A stretch of 64,000 nt of DNA from Pacificispira sp040217575 (GTDB lineage Bacteria; Pseudomonadota; Alphaproteobacteria; UBA8366; Aestuariispiraceae). The notes beneath the pieces are model-generated. The model was not told the DNA's origin. It made no database searches and saw only the letters and a list, made by a program, of their open reading frames with translations. The stretch lies in assembly GCA_040217575.1 (NCBI GenBank), contig JAVJPW010000002.1, positions 186,001 to 250,000 of the forward strand. Reading direction: 5' to 3'. Below are positions 7,994-17,079 of the stretch, piece after piece. Positions within the stretch are counted from its first letter, which is position 1. The number at the start of each line of letters is the position of its first letter. Made by a program: the position numbers and the translations under genes.

Positions 7994-9313
7994 TTAGTGG
8001 AACTGCGCGGTCTCCGTCGATTCGCTCATCGCCGTCGTGGCGCTGTCCCTGGCGGTCGTGGTGTTGACCGCGTCGAAATAGCTGACGCCGACTTCGTGCT
8101 GGTGACGCGTGGCAGAGAAGCCGTTGGCTTCCGCCGCGAATTCCGCCTGCTGCAGTTCGGAATAGCCGGCCATGCCGCGATCCTTGTAGGCACGGGCCAG
8201 TTCGAACGTGGCGTAGTTCAGGCTGTGGAACCCGGCCAGAGTGATGAACTGGAATTTGTAGCCCATCTTGCCCAGTTCGCGCTGGAAGGCTTCGCATTCC
8301 GCCGGGCCCAGGTGCTTCGCCCAGTTGAAGGAAGGCGAGCAGTTGTAGGCCAGCATCTGGTTCGGAAACTCCGCGTGGATCGCGTCGGCGAACTGCTTTG
8401 CCTGTTCCAGGCTGGGTGTGGAAGTTTCCATCCACAGGAGGTCCGCATACGGCGCAAAGGACAGGCCACGGCTGATGCACATGTCCATTTCGCCGGTGAT
8501 CCGATAGAAGCCTTCCGACGTGCGTTCGCCCGTCAGGAACGGCTGGTCGGCCGGGTCGATGTCGCTGGTGATCAGACGGGCCGCTTCCGCGTCCGTGCGG
8601 GCCATGATGATGGTCGGCACACCCATGACGTCCGCCGCCAGCCGGGCCGACGACAGGTTGCGCACCGCCTGCTGCGTCGGCAGCAGAACCTTGCCGCCCA
8701 GGTGGCCGCATTTCTTTTCCGACGACAGCTGGTCTTCGAAATGGACGCCCGCCGCCCCGGCCTTGATCATCGCCTTCATCAGTTCGAAGACGTTCAGCGG
8801 ACCGCCGAAACCGGCCTCCGCGTCGGCCACGATCGGTGCGAACCAGTCGATGTCGGTCGTATCTTCGCCGTTCAGGCGTTCCATCGTCTGAATCTGGTCC
8901 TGACGAATGAAGGCGTTGTTGATCCGTTCAATCACCTGCGGAACGGAAGACACCGGATACAGCGATTGGTCCGGGTACATCTGGCCGGCATTGTTTGCGT
9001 CCGCCGCGACCTGCCAGCCCGACAGATAAATCGCTTTCAGACCGGCGCGAACATGCTGCGTCGCCTGACAGCCGGTGAACGCGCCCAGCGTGTTCACATA
9101 AGGCTCTTCATTGATCAGTTTCCACAGCTTCTTCGCACCCATTTCCGCCAGCGTGTGGCGGATCTGGATCGACCCGCGCAGCTTCGCCACGTCGGCCTTG
9201 GTATAGTCGCGCCGTGTCGTCGCCCAGCGGTCGGGTGCATATTCCGGCGCATCCCATTCTTCACCGCTGCCGTCGCCCCAGCTCCAGTTTTCGTTCGGTG
9301 CCAAACTGTCCAT
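7994..9313 (-). CDS. aceA: Isocitrate lyase
   Basis: 439 residues from the ATG at 9313, preceded by AAAGGAC; an upstream in-frame ATG would add 14 residues and is less likely. The catalytic signature KKCGHLGGK (about residue 195) identifies isocitrate lyase, with further family motifs such as WFAPIVADAEAGFGG and NCSPSFNW. The enzyme cleaves isocitrate to glyoxylate and succinate in the glyoxylate shunt. Its divergent neighbour is a ScfR/RamB-type regulator, the usual partner for acetate-responsive control of this gene. Malate synthase is not in the window. Confidence 0.97.
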   Translation of the reverse strand: MDSLAPNENWSWGDGSGEEWDAPEYAPDRWATTRRDYTKADVAKLRGSIQIRHTLAEMGAKKLWKLINEEPYVNTLGAFTGCQATQHVRAGLKAIYLSGWQVAADANNAGQMYPDQSLYPVSSVPQVIERINNAFIRQDQIQTMERLNGEDTTDIDWFAPIVADAEAGFGGPLNVFELMKAMIKAGAAGVHFEDQLSSEKKCGHLGGKVLLPTQQAVRNLSSARLAADVMGVPTIIMARTDAEAARLITSDIDPADQPFLTGERTSEGFYRITGEMDMCISRGLSFAPYADLLWMETSTPSLEQAKQFADAIHAEFPNQMLAYNCSPSFNWAKHLGPAECEAFQRELGKMGYKFQFITLAGFHSLNYATFELARAYKDRGMAGYSELQQAEFAAEANGFSATRHQHEVGVSYFDAVNTTTARDSATTAMSESTETAQFH

Positions 9314-9564
9314 TGCTCTGTCCTTTCCAGGTTCTTTATGCATCGGTTCCGGCATTCCTTGGCCGCCGATGCGAATTTGAGGCGTTTCCAGTCCCTACGG
9401 TGTTAATCTCTTTACAAACCCATTCTGGCTTCTTCGATTTCGTTGCTGAGGACCGGAATACGGGGAATTGATGCGGCGCACAACGCTAACCGACATGACA
9501 TATTGTAAAGATTTCCAGAAAATGCTTTTCTATTCGTAAATCCAGTAAAGATCGGTATCGGTGA
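9314..9564. promoter_or_regulatory. Divergent aceA / regulator promoter region
   Basis: This 251-bp AT-enriched gap separates the divergent aceA and regulator starts. It contains an 8-bp inverted pair, CTTTACAA (9410-9417) and TTGTAAAG (9503-9510), plus further GTAAA elements near 9535 and 9547. TTTACAAA at 9411-9418 differs by one base from the TTTGCAAA core of corynebacterial RamB sites, so these are candidate binding sites for the adjacent regulator. Confidence 0.45.
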
Positions 9565-11085
9565 ATGGCCAAGAAGCCTGGAAAAGACGCACCCAAGATC
9601 GGGCCCAAGATTCGCCGCCTGCGGCGAGAGGCGGGTTTGAGCCAGGCCGCGCTGGCGGACATTCTGGATGTGTCGGCCAGCTATCTGAACCTGATCGAAC
9701 ACAACCGCCGCAAACTGACGGTCCCGCTTTTGCTGAAACTGTCGGACCATTTCGGTGTGCCGGTCGACCAGCTGGCGGATGAGGAGGAAAGCCGCCTTTA
9801 CTCCGACGTGATGGAAGCACTGTCGGACCCGGTTTTCGATGAGTTCGACATTCGCAACACGGATGTACGCGATCTGGTGGAAGTCAGCCCGGAAACGGCG
9901 CGCGCCCTTTTACATGCCTATGACGCCTATCATGCGACGCTGACCAACGCGCGCAGCCTGGCCGCGTCCGGTGCCGATCCGGACGATGGCGGGCTGGCCG
10001 GACTGGCGGGGGGCATTGGCGCCGGCACCCAGTCGGCCGCGGACATCGTGTCCGACATGGTCCAGGATGCCAGCAACTATTTCCAGGACCTGGAGGAGGA
10101 GGCGGACCGCGTCCGGCGCGAAATCGGCACTGTCGGCGGGGCGGCACGGTCGCTGGACGCGTTGACGGACTATCTGCGCCAGGCTCATGACGTGCGGGTC
10201 AATTTCCTGGACCCCGGCACGGCCGCGGCACAAAGCGTCCCGTTCATCCGCCGCTATCACGCCCAGCAGCGCCTGTTGGAAATCAGCCAGCGCCTGCCGG
10301 GCGCCAGCCGCGCTTTTCAATTGGCCTATCAGATCGCGCTTCTGTCGGCCGGGCCCGTGATCGACATGCTTTTGATGGAAAAGGGGCTGAAGGAAGAACA
10401 GCCCCGCGCACTGGGCCGGGTGGCGCTGGCAAACTATTTCGCGGCCGCCCTTTTGTTTCCCTATGACGCGTTCCTGGAAAGCGCGCGCGACTGCCGGTAC
10501 GACGTCGAACTGCTTCAGCATGCCTGGCGCGCCGGGTTCGAACAGATCTGCCACCGGCTGACGACCCTGAACCGGCCCGACAATCGCGGCATTCCCCTTC
10601 ACATGCTGCGGGTTGACCTGGCCGGCAACATTTCCAAACGCTTCACGCTGTCGGGCCTGCCCATTCCGCGACATGGCGGAGCGTGCAGTCGCTGGAACAT
10701 CTACGGCGCCTTCATGGCGCCCGGCCAGATTCAGGCACAGGTCTCCAAACTGCCGGACGGCACCGCCTATTTCTGTATCGCCCGCACGGTGGTGAAGGGC
10801 GGGATCGGCCACGGCGCGCAGCGAAACGTGCTGTCCATCGGGCTTGGCTGCGACATCCGCCATGCGAAGGATATCGTCTATGCCGACGGGATCGACCTGA
10901 CCCAGCCGGACCGTTTTTCGGAAATCGGCGTCGCCTGCCGCATCTGCGAACGCATGGATTGCACCCAGCGCGCCTTTCCGCCGGTGCATCTGCGTTATCG
11001 CATCGACGCCGCCGCGCGCGGCCCCAGCCCCTATACCGCACCCGGCTGGCCGCACCATCACGAACGACCCGGCGGCACGCGGTAG
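9565..11085 (+). CDS. XRE-family regulator, ScfR/RamB type
   Basis: 506 residues. An XRE helix-turn-helix covers about residues 14-70 (KIRRLRREAGLSQAALADIL, SYLNLIEHNRR). A central region related to ImmA/IrrE (DUF955) lacks an HEXXH peptidase motif, having FQLAYQIALL at that place. The C-terminal DUF2083-like domain has a cysteine cluster CRICERMDC. This architecture is that of the short-chain fatty acyl/glyoxylate regulators (RamB, ScfR). Being divergent from aceA, it most likely controls it in response to acetate or propionate metabolism. Confidence 0.88.
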   Translation: MAKKPGKDAPKIGPKIRRLRREAGLSQAALADILDVSASYLNLIEHNRRKLTVPLLLKLSDHFGVPVDQLADEEESRLYSDVMEALSDPVFDEFDIRNTDVRDLVEVSPETARALLHAYDAYHATLTNARSLAASGADPDDGGLAGLAGGIGAGTQSAADIVSDMVQDASNYFQDLEEEADRVRREIGTVGGAARSLDALTDYLRQAHDVRVNFLDPGTAAAQSVPFIRRYHAQQRLLEISQRLPGASRAFQLAYQIALLSAGPVIDMLLMEKGLKEEQPRALGRVALANYFAAALLFPYDAFLESARDCRYDVELLQHAWRAGFEQICHRLTTLNRPDNRGIPLHMLRVDLAGNISKRFTLSGLPIPRHGGACSRWNIYGAFMAPGQIQAQVSKLPDGTAYFCIARTVVKGGIGHGAQRNVLSIGLGCDIRHAKDIVYADGIDLTQPDRFSEIGVACRICERMDCTQRAFPPVHLRYRIDAAARGPSPYTAPGWPHHHERPGGTR

Positions 11086-11113
11086 CGAAGGCCGACAGAG
11101 TGGTGGAGTTGCC

Positions 11114-11575
11114 TTAACCCTTCCCCGGCAGGATCGCCGCCAGGGTGCGCTGGATACGCTGGGTCATTTCATCCACCGTCGGGTCGCCGGCGACGGCCTT
11201 GCCGCGCACGGAAATCCCCGCCTCATGTACTGTCTGGTCCGACCCGCTGACCAGCGGGTGCCACCATTCAAGGTCCTTTCCGTCGGCGACCAGACGATAG
11301 GCGCAGGTTTCGGGCAGCCAATCGGTCTGAAAGACGGACCGGGCGTTCAATTGCACACAGTCCGGCACATGGGTCTTGCGGTTTGCGTAGTCGCTGCATT
11401 TCCCCGACCGGCAGTCCAGCAGGCGGCAGGAAATGTCCGTCACGTAATAATCGCCCGTGTCCACGTCCTGCAGCTTGTGCAGACAGCATTGCCCGCACCC
11501 GTCGCACAGGCTTTCCCATTCGGTGCGCGTCATCTGCGCCAGGGATTTTTTCTTCCAGAACGGTGTTTCGGTCAT
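11114..11575 (-). CDS. YcgN-type cysteine-cluster protein
   Basis: 153 residues with CDGCGQCC (24-31) and further cysteines at CRLLDCRSGKC and in the VPDC and ETC contexts, the pattern of the YcgN/UPF0260 group, which overlaps the CxxCxxxCC zinc/iron-chelating families. There is no signal peptide. Function in the family is not established; metal or Fe-S binding is likely. It follows the cobB start region by 8 bp but is downstream of it only in map order, so it may be the first gene of a separate unit. Confidence 0.85.
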   Translation of the reverse strand: MTETPFWKKKSLAQMTRTEWESLCDGCGQCCLHKLQDVDTGDYYVTDISCRLLDCRSGKCSDYANRKTHVPDCVQLNARSVFQTDWLPETCAYRLVADGKDLEWWHPLVSGSDQTVHEAGISVRGKAVAGDPTVDEMTQRIQRTLAAILPGKG

Positions 11576-11582
11576 GGCACCC

Positions 11583-12908
11583 CTAGTCCGCCCGGTCGAT
11601 CAGATGCAGGAAGGATCCGGCAACGGTGCCGTCGACCAGACCCTGCGGCCCGCAATCGGTGCCCAGCGCATCCTGTGCCTTGAAAAGCGGCGACCCGTCT
11701 TCCGTCAGGGTCGTTGCATAGTGGAATTCATGACCGCGCAGGCGAAGGCCCTTCTTCCACGGCGCCGCGTCGCCCGCGACCGCGATCCGTCGGTAACCCA
11801 GATGCATCTTTCGCGCCTGAAAGCTGGTTTCCACCCCCAGAAGACCCGCCATTTCATGGCGCGCCCCGTCGGCGTCGACGATGCCGCGACCCAGAACCAT
11901 ATAGCCGCCGCATTCCCCGAAGACGGTGCGGCCCGCCGCCGCGTGGGACCGAAGACCGGACAGGAACGCCTCATTGGCGGCGATCGCGCCCGCATGCAGT
12001 TCCGGATACCCGCCCGGCAGATAGACCGCGTCGGCATCCGCGGGCGGACCGTCGCCCGCCAGCGGGCTGAACGGCAGGATTTCCGCACCCGCGCGCCGCC
12101 AGCCGTCCAGCACATGGGGATAGGCAAAGGCAAAGGCGACATCGTCGGCAACCGCGATCCGCTGTCCCAACGGCGGCAAGGGGGGTGCGGGCGGGTCCAT
12201 GTCGAAGACCGTGCCCCGCGCCGCGTGGTTCAGGATGGCCGTCAGGTCCGAATGATCGTCGACCCAGTCGGCGGCGCGGTCCATGAACCGGTCTATATCC
12301 GCGCGTTCCGCCGCCTGGACCAGACCCAGATGGCGGCTTTCCAGATGCAGATCCGCCATGCGCGGCAGACAGCCCAGAACCGGAATGCCCAGCCCCGCGC
12401 GCGAGACGGCATCGCGTAGCATTTTCCCGTGGCGGTCTCCGCCGACCCGGTTGAACAGCACGCCCGCGATGCGGATATCGGGGCGATGGTCGCGGAACCC
12501 GCGCAGGACTGCGGCAGCCGACGCGCCCTGGCCCTTTACATCGATGACCATCAGGACCGGCCATCCGGCTTCCGCCGCCAGGTCCGCCGACGACCCCCAG
12601 CCGTCCGCCGCACCATCGAACAGGCCCATGGCCCCTTCGGCGATGACGATGTCGGATTCCCGGCAAAGATCCGCGATCAGGGCCGCGCGGGTATCCGCGC
12701 GCATACCCCACGGGTCCAGGTTCGTGGACGGTCTGCCGCAGGCCAGGGTGTGAAAGCCGGGGTCGATATAGTCCGGGCCGACCTTCACCGGCGCAACGCG
12801 GGCATTCTGGCGGCTGAGTGCGCGCATCAGGGCAAGCGCGACCGTCGTCTTACCGCTGCCGGACGCCGGGGCCGCAATGATCAGTCCGGGTGCGGGCTTG
12901 CCTATCAA
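11583..12908 (-). CDS. cobB: Cobyrinate a,c-diamide synthase
   Basis: 441 residues. An N-terminal P-loop of the dethiobiotin synthetase type (ASGSGKTTVAL, residues 15-25) is joined to a C-terminal class I glutamine amidotransferase-like domain with GECGGYMVLG carrying the nucleophile Cys. The enzyme amidates side chains a and c of (hydrogeno)cobyrinic acid using ATP and glutamine. Its ATG overlaps the cobA stop by 4 bp, so the two are translationally coupled. CbiA and CobB cannot be told apart from sequence alone. Confidence 0.93.
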   Translation of the reverse strand: MIGKPAPGLIIAAPASGSGKTTVALALMRALSRQNARVAPVKVGPDYIDPGFHTLACGRPSTNLDPWGMRADTRAALIADLCRESDIVIAEGAMGLFDGAADGWGSSADLAAEAGWPVLMVIDVKGQGASAAAVLRGFRDHRPDIRIAGVLFNRVGGDRHGKMLRDAVSRAGLGIPVLGCLPRMADLHLESRHLGLVQAAERADIDRFMDRAADWVDDHSDLTAILNHAARGTVFDMDPPAPPLPPLGQRIAVADDVAFAFAYPHVLDGWRRAGAEILPFSPLAGDGPPADADAVYLPGGYPELHAGAIAANEAFLSGLRSHAAAGRTVFGECGGYMVLGRGIVDADGARHEMAGLLGVETSFQARKMHLGYRRIAVAGDAAPWKKGLRLRGHEFHYATTLTEDGSPLFKAQDALGTDCGPQGLVDGTVAGSFLHLIDRAD

Positions 12909-13738
12909 ACCGCCTCATCCCGGGCGCGGCCCAAAGGGTCCGATGTCAGCGTTCGCCCCTCCATCCGGCCGATCCAGTCCAGCGCCGCGCGCATGCGCAC
13001 CACCGGGCCGATGGCGATGACGGCCGGCGCTTCGACCGATTGCGCCGCCTCGCCCGCTTCGGCCAGCGTGCATTCGACAACCGTCATCGCGTCCGTCGCG
13101 GCGTTGGATACGAAGGCAACCGGTTCGTTCGGGTCGCGCCCGCCATCCATCAGTTTCTTGGCGATGCGCGCCATATGCTTGACCGCCATGTAAAGGACGA
13201 TCACCGGTGCGCCGGTTGCCAGGGCAGGCCAGTTCAGGTTGTCCGGAACCTCCCCGGTGACCGAATGGCCGGTGATGAAGGTAACGGACGAATTCGTGTC
13301 GCGGTGCGTCGCCGGTATACCGGCATAGGCCAGACCGCCGATACCCGCCGTGATGCCGGGGACGATGCGGAACGGAATGCCCGCGCGGGTCAGCTCCAGC
13401 GCCTCTTCCCCGCCGCGGCCGAAAACGAACGGGTCGCCGCCCTTCAACCGAAGGACGCGTTTGCCGGCCTTTGCCAGTTCGATCAGACGCAGCGAGATCG
13501 ACCGCTGGGTCGGGCTGGGTTTTCCGCCGCGTTTTCCGGCGAAAATCTGTTCCGCCCCGTCGGGCGCATGGTCCAGGATCCGCTGATCCACCAACGCGTC
13601 ATAGACGACCACATCCGCCTGACGCAGCGCATTGATGCCATGCAACGTCACAAGGCCCGGGTCACCCGGCCCCGCACCGACGAGCCAGACCCAGCCAGGC
13701 TCGAACTCCGGAAGTCCATCGAACAAATCGCGCATCAT
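12905..13738 (-). CDS. cobA: Uroporphyrinogen-III C-methyltransferase
   Basis: 277 residues from the first of two adjacent ATGs (13738). The frame continues upstream but that part overlaps the divergent cbiD start and looks non-coding. Family signatures are VWLVGAGPGDPGLVTL, then VVYDALVD, GKRGGKPS, and RLKGGDPFVFGRGGEE. It transfers two methyl groups from SAM to uroporphyrinogen III to give precorrin-2. There is no CysG-type dehydrogenase domain, so it is the single-function CobA. Confidence 0.95.
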   Translation of the reverse strand: MMRDLFDGLPEFEPGWVWLVGAGPGDPGLVTLHGINALRQADVVVYDALVDQRILDHAPDGAEQIFAGKRGGKPSPTQRSISLRLIELAKAGKRVLRLKGGDPFVFGRGGEEALELTRAGIPFRIVPGITAGIGGLAYAGIPATHRDTNSSVTFITGHSVTGEVPDNLNWPALATGAPVIVLYMAVKHMARIAKKLMDGGRDPNEPVAFVSNAATDAMTVVECTLAEAGEAAQSVEAPAVIAIGPVVRMRAALDWIGRMEGRTLTSDPLGRARDEAV

Positions 13739-13844
13739 GCAATCCAATTTAAGCGATCGCCGCCCGGATTTCCTGTTCATTTGGCGACAGAAACCGTGGA
13801 CGGGAATGACAAATCGGCAAAGCCCCCTATAAGCTTTGCGCGCC

Positions 13845-14975
13845 ATGTCACGCAAGCCCACGATTTCCGACACGACCGGGGACACCCGCCTGAGACGCGG
13901 TTGGACCACCGGCGCCTGCGCCGCCGCCGCGGCCAAGGCCGCCTTTCATGCGCTTGTCACCGGGCAGGTGTCCAACCGCGTTCGGATCGACCTGCCGCAG
14001 GACCGGCATCCGGATTTCGCACTGGAAGACATTGCGCTGGACGGCGGTTCCGCGCGGGCGTCGGTCGTAAAGGACGCGGGCGACGACCCGGATGTGACCC
14101 ACGGTGCCGTCATCGGCGTTTGCGTGACACGCCTCGCGCCAGGGTCGGGGCTGGTTTTCCGGGCGGGGGCGGGCGTGGGCACGGTCACGAAACCGGGACT
14201 GCCGGTCCCGCCGGGGGAACCGGCGATCAATCCGAAACCGCGGGAAATTATCGAAGCGAACCTGCGACAGGTTCTGGACGATCCGGCCGGGCCGCTGGAC
14301 CTGGAAGTCACGGTTTCCATCCGCGACGGGGAACGCATCGCCCGCGAGACCTGGAATCCCCGGCTTGGCATCGTCGGTGGGCTGTCCGTTCTGGGAACGA
14401 CGGGGGTTGTCATTCCCTATTCCTGCAGCGCATGGATCCATTCGATCCACCGCGGGATCGACGTCGCGCGGGCGACGGGGCGCACCCATGTCGCGGCCGC
14501 GACGGGAAAGACGTCCGAAGCCGCCGTCCGGGCGCTTTACGGCCTGCCGGAAGAGGCGATGATCGACATGGGCGACTTCGCCGGCGGCATGCTGAAATAT
14601 CTGCGGCGGCACCCGGTCGACCGGGTCACGATCGCCGGCGGGTTCGCCAAACTGGCAAAACTGGCGCAGGGGAACATGGACCTGCATTCGTCGCGAAGCC
14701 AGCTGGACCTGTCGAAGCTGGGCCAGATGGCGGGGGCGGACGGACCTCTGGCCGATCGGATCGCCGGTGCGAATACGGGGGCGGAAGCGCTTTCGATCGC
14801 AGGGGACGCGGGCATTGATCTCGCCTCGCCCGTTGCCAGACAGGCCCGCGCGGCGGCATTGGCGGTGGCGGGTAACTGCGGCATTGATGTGGTGATTGTC
14901 GGTCGGCAAAGGGAAATTCTGGCCCGAACGGATCAGGATCACCCCGACCCGGAACGGCCGGGCGGGACCGCATGA
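13845..14975 (+). CDS. cbiD: Cobalt-precorrin-5B C1-methyltransferase
   Basis: 376 residues. The start LRRGWTTGACAAAAAKAA and the later GVVIPYSCSAWIHSIHRG are characteristic of CbiD. I use the ATG at 13845; a TTG nine bases upstream is in frame. CbiD methylates C-1 of the corrin ring and belongs to the cobalt-early route, yet many aerobic alphaproteobacteria use it in place of CobF. The start is 106 bp from the divergent cobA start, so the two halves share one promoter region. It overlaps cobK by 4 bp. Confidence 0.94.
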   Translation: MSRKPTISDTTGDTRLRRGWTTGACAAAAAKAAFHALVTGQVSNRVRIDLPQDRHPDFALEDIALDGGSARASVVKDAGDDPDVTHGAVIGVCVTRLAPGSGLVFRAGAGVGTVTKPGLPVPPGEPAINPKPREIIEANLRQVLDDPAGPLDLEVTVSIRDGERIARETWNPRLGIVGGLSVLGTTGVVIPYSCSAWIHSIHRGIDVARATGRTHVAAATGKTSEAAVRALYGLPEEAMIDMGDFAGGMLKYLRRHPVDRVTIAGGFAKLAKLAQGNMDLHSSRSQLDLSKLGQMAGADGPLADRIAGANTGAEALSIAGDAGIDLASPVARQARAAALAVAGNCGIDVVIVGRQREILARTDQDHPDPERPGGTA

Positions 14976-15715
14976 CCGCGACCATCCTTATTCTGGGCGG
15001 CACGGGGGAGGCGCGCGCACTGGCGGCGGCCCTGAACCCCGAATTTCGCGTGATCACATCGCTTGCCGGTGCGACCCGCACACCCCGCCGGATTGCGGGC
15101 GCGGTCCGGACCGGCGGGTTCGGCGGCGCGGGTGGACTGGCGGCCTACCTGCGGGACAATGCCGTCGACTGTCTGGTGGATGCGACCCACCCTTATGCCG
15201 CACGCATGGGAAAAAACGCCGTGGCGGCGGCGGAAATGGCGGGGGTCCCGCTTTTGCGGCTGGAAAGGCCCCCCTGGACAAGGCAGCCGGGCGACGACTG
15301 GACGGAATTCCCGGACCTGCAATCCTTGGCCACGGCCTTGCCGGACATGGGAAAGACGGTTCTGATCACACTGGGTGGCGCAGATCTGCGCGCATTTTCA
15401 GGCATAACAGGCCTGCAGATGATCATCCGGGCAATCGACCTGCCGGACCCGATGCCCGCTGCGGGAGAATTTGATCTTATTTTATCGGGCGGACCGTTTG
15501 ACTTCGAAAGCGAGGTCGCCTTACTTAACGAACGAAAGATCGATCTGGTCGTGTCCCGCAACGCAGGCGGTGATGCGACCTATGCAAAGATCGCGGCGGC
15601 GCGCCATCTTTCGGTCCCGGTGGCCATGCTGGCCAGACCGGACAGGCCGGCGGCGCCGTCGGTTTCAACAGTGGAAGATGCAGTGCGACGGATCGGCGCC
15701 GCGCTGGCGTCCTGA
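14972..15715 (+). CDS. cobK: Precorrin-6A reductase
   Basis: 247 residues. The N-terminal ILILGGTGEARALA and the following VDATHPYAARMGKNA identify the CobK/CbiJ family, which reduces (cobalt-)precorrin-6A with NADPH. The start codon overlaps the cbiD stop by 4 bp, indicating translational coupling. Co-occurrence with CbiD makes this a mixed cobalamin set. Confidence 0.94.
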   Translation: MTATILILGGTGEARALAAALNPEFRVITSLAGATRTPRRIAGAVRTGGFGGAGGLAAYLRDNAVDCLVDATHPYAARMGKNAVAAAEMAGVPLLRLERPPWTRQPGDDWTEFPDLQSLATALPDMGKTVLITLGGADLRAFSGITGLQMIIRAIDLPDPMPAAGEFDLILSGGPFDFESEVALLNERKIDLVVSRNAGGDATYAKIAAARHLSVPVAMLARPDRPAAPSVSTVEDAVRRIGAALAS

Positions 15716-15722
15716 AAAGTAC

Positions 15723-16349
15723 ATGACGAACAAGGAAGGGTGCGGGAACGTGACGACCAGGATTGAAAGGCCCGACTATCGGATGCTGGCGGCAATCGCC
15801 TGCCTGACGGCCGCGCTTGCGGTTCTAATGTGCCTTCCGGCCGGACCTGTGAAGGCACAGACCATTCTGGGTCTGGACGATCCGATGATCGAAGCCATCC
15901 AGGACGGCAACCTGGACAGGGTCAAATCGCTTGTTATTCAGGGTGGAAATCCGTCCATTACCTCCGTCGACGGCATGAACGGCATCGGCATTGCCGCGCG
16001 CAACGGGGACTATGCCATGCTGGACTATCTGATCCAGGTGGATGTCCCGGTCAACAATTCGGACGATATCGGCAACACGCCGCTGCACTGGATTACCGAA
16101 GACGGCGATTACGACATTGCCGGCTATCTTCTGGACAATGGCGCCAATGTGAACGTCACGAACCGCAACGGCATGACCCCGGTCATGATCGCGACCCGCG
16201 AAGGGTTCGTCGATCTGGTCGACCTGTATATCGACCATGGTGCGGATTTGGGTGTGCGGGACTATACGGGCCGCAGCGTTCTGGACTGGGCCCGCGGCAG
16301 CCGGGCACCGGGACTTGAACAGCTTTTGATCGACGCCGGCGCGCAATAG
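15723..16349 (+). CDS. Secreted ankyrin-repeat protein
   Basis: 208 residues if started at the ATG at 15723, 8 bp after cobK. An in-frame GTG at 15750 has a better-placed AAGGAAGGG and may be the real start. A hydrophobic segment ending VKAQ forms a signal peptide. Four or five ankyrin repeats follow (IGNTPLHWITEDGDYDIAGY, MTPVMIATREGFVDLV and similar). It is likely periplasmic and protein-binding. Proximity to cobK suggests co-transcription, but no link to cobalamin is evident. Confidence 0.78.
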   Translation: MTNKEGCGNVTTRIERPDYRMLAAIACLTAALAVLMCLPAGPVKAQTILGLDDPMIEAIQDGNLDRVKSLVIQGGNPSITSVDGMNGIGIAARNGDYAMLDYLIQVDVPVNNSDDIGNTPLHWITEDGDYDIAGYLLDNGANVNVTNRNGMTPVMIATREGFVDLVDLYIDHGADLGVRDYTGRSVLDWARGSRAPGLEQLLIDAGAQ

Positions 16350-16370
16350 TCCGGACGGCGGACCGGGGGA

Positions 16371-17072
16371 CTATTCGGCGGCCCAGATCGGGTTCTGCAG
16401 TTTTTCCAAAAAGGCGCGGTGCGCCTCCAACTCCTCCGCACTGGGTGCGTGGGGCCGGGCGGGACGCATGGGCCGGTCCGGTCGCGTATTCGCTGCACTG
16501 CTGCGTTCCATGCCCGGTTGGGCGTCCACCCCATCATCGTCGCCAAAGGTCAGGCCGGCCTGCCGCCCGCCGGTCAGCGCGATATAGACTTCGGCCAGAA
16601 GTTCCGCGTCCAGCAGCGCACCATGCTTGGTCCTGGCGGAATTGTCGACTTCAAACCGTTTGCAGAGCGCATCCAGGCTGGCCTGGGCACCGGGGAATTT
16701 CTGCCGCGCAATGGCAAGCGTATCGACCGTCCGGGACATCGGAATGGTGGGCCTACCGCAGCCCTTCAGTTCCGCATTCAGGAACTTCATGTCAAAGCTG
16801 GCATTATGGATGACCAGCGTGGCATCCCCGACGAATTCCAGAAAATCTTCGACCACGTCTTCGAACAGCGGCTTGTCCGACAGGAATGCCTCGCTCAGGC
16901 CATGGACTTCAAACGCTTCTGTCGGCACGTCCCGTTCAGGGTTGATATAGACGTGAAAGACCCCGCCGGTCGGCACGCGGTTGACCATTTCCACACAGCC
17001 GATTTCAACCAGCTTGTGCCCTGCGGCCGGGTCCAGGCCAGTCGTTTCCGTATCGAAACAAATCTCTCTCAC
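16371..17072 (-). CDS. dnaQ: DNA polymerase III epsilon subunit
   Basis: 233 residues from a GTG at 17072, eight bases after the coaE stop codon, with AAGGGTG as ribosome site. The DEDDh exonuclease motifs are FDTETTGLD (D7, E9), HNASFDMKFL, and HGALLDAELLAEVY. It is the 3'-5' proofreading subunit of the replicative polymerase. The C-terminal tail is Pro/Ala-rich. It is the last gene of the leftward operon starting at the origin, an order conserved near alphaproteobacterial origins. Confidence 0.95.
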   Translation of the reverse strand: MREICFDTETTGLDPAAGHKLVEIGCVEMVNRVPTGGVFHVYINPERDVPTEAFEVHGLSEAFLSDKPLFEDVVEDFLEFVGDATLVIHNASFDMKFLNAELKGCGRPTIPMSRTVDTLAIARQKFPGAQASLDALCKRFEVDNSARTKHGALLDAELLAEVYIALTGGRQAGLTFGDDDGVDAQPGMERSSAANTRPDRPMRPARPHAPSAEELEAHRAFLEKLQNPIWAAE

Positions 17073-17079
17073 CGGAAAA

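Noticed and set aside
7691..9406. Long open frame antisense to isocitrate lyase
   Set aside because: Arg/Gly/Gln-rich translation without domain features; the opposite strand encodes a complete, well-conserved enzyme. Similar antisense frames opposite leuS (37553-39673), the cob genes (12890-14818) and the DUF255 gene (47991-49985) were dropped for the same reason.
13739..13844. Possible cobalamin riboswitch between cobA and cbiD
   Set aside because: The gap of 106 bp is too short for the aptamer and no B12-box-like element was seen.
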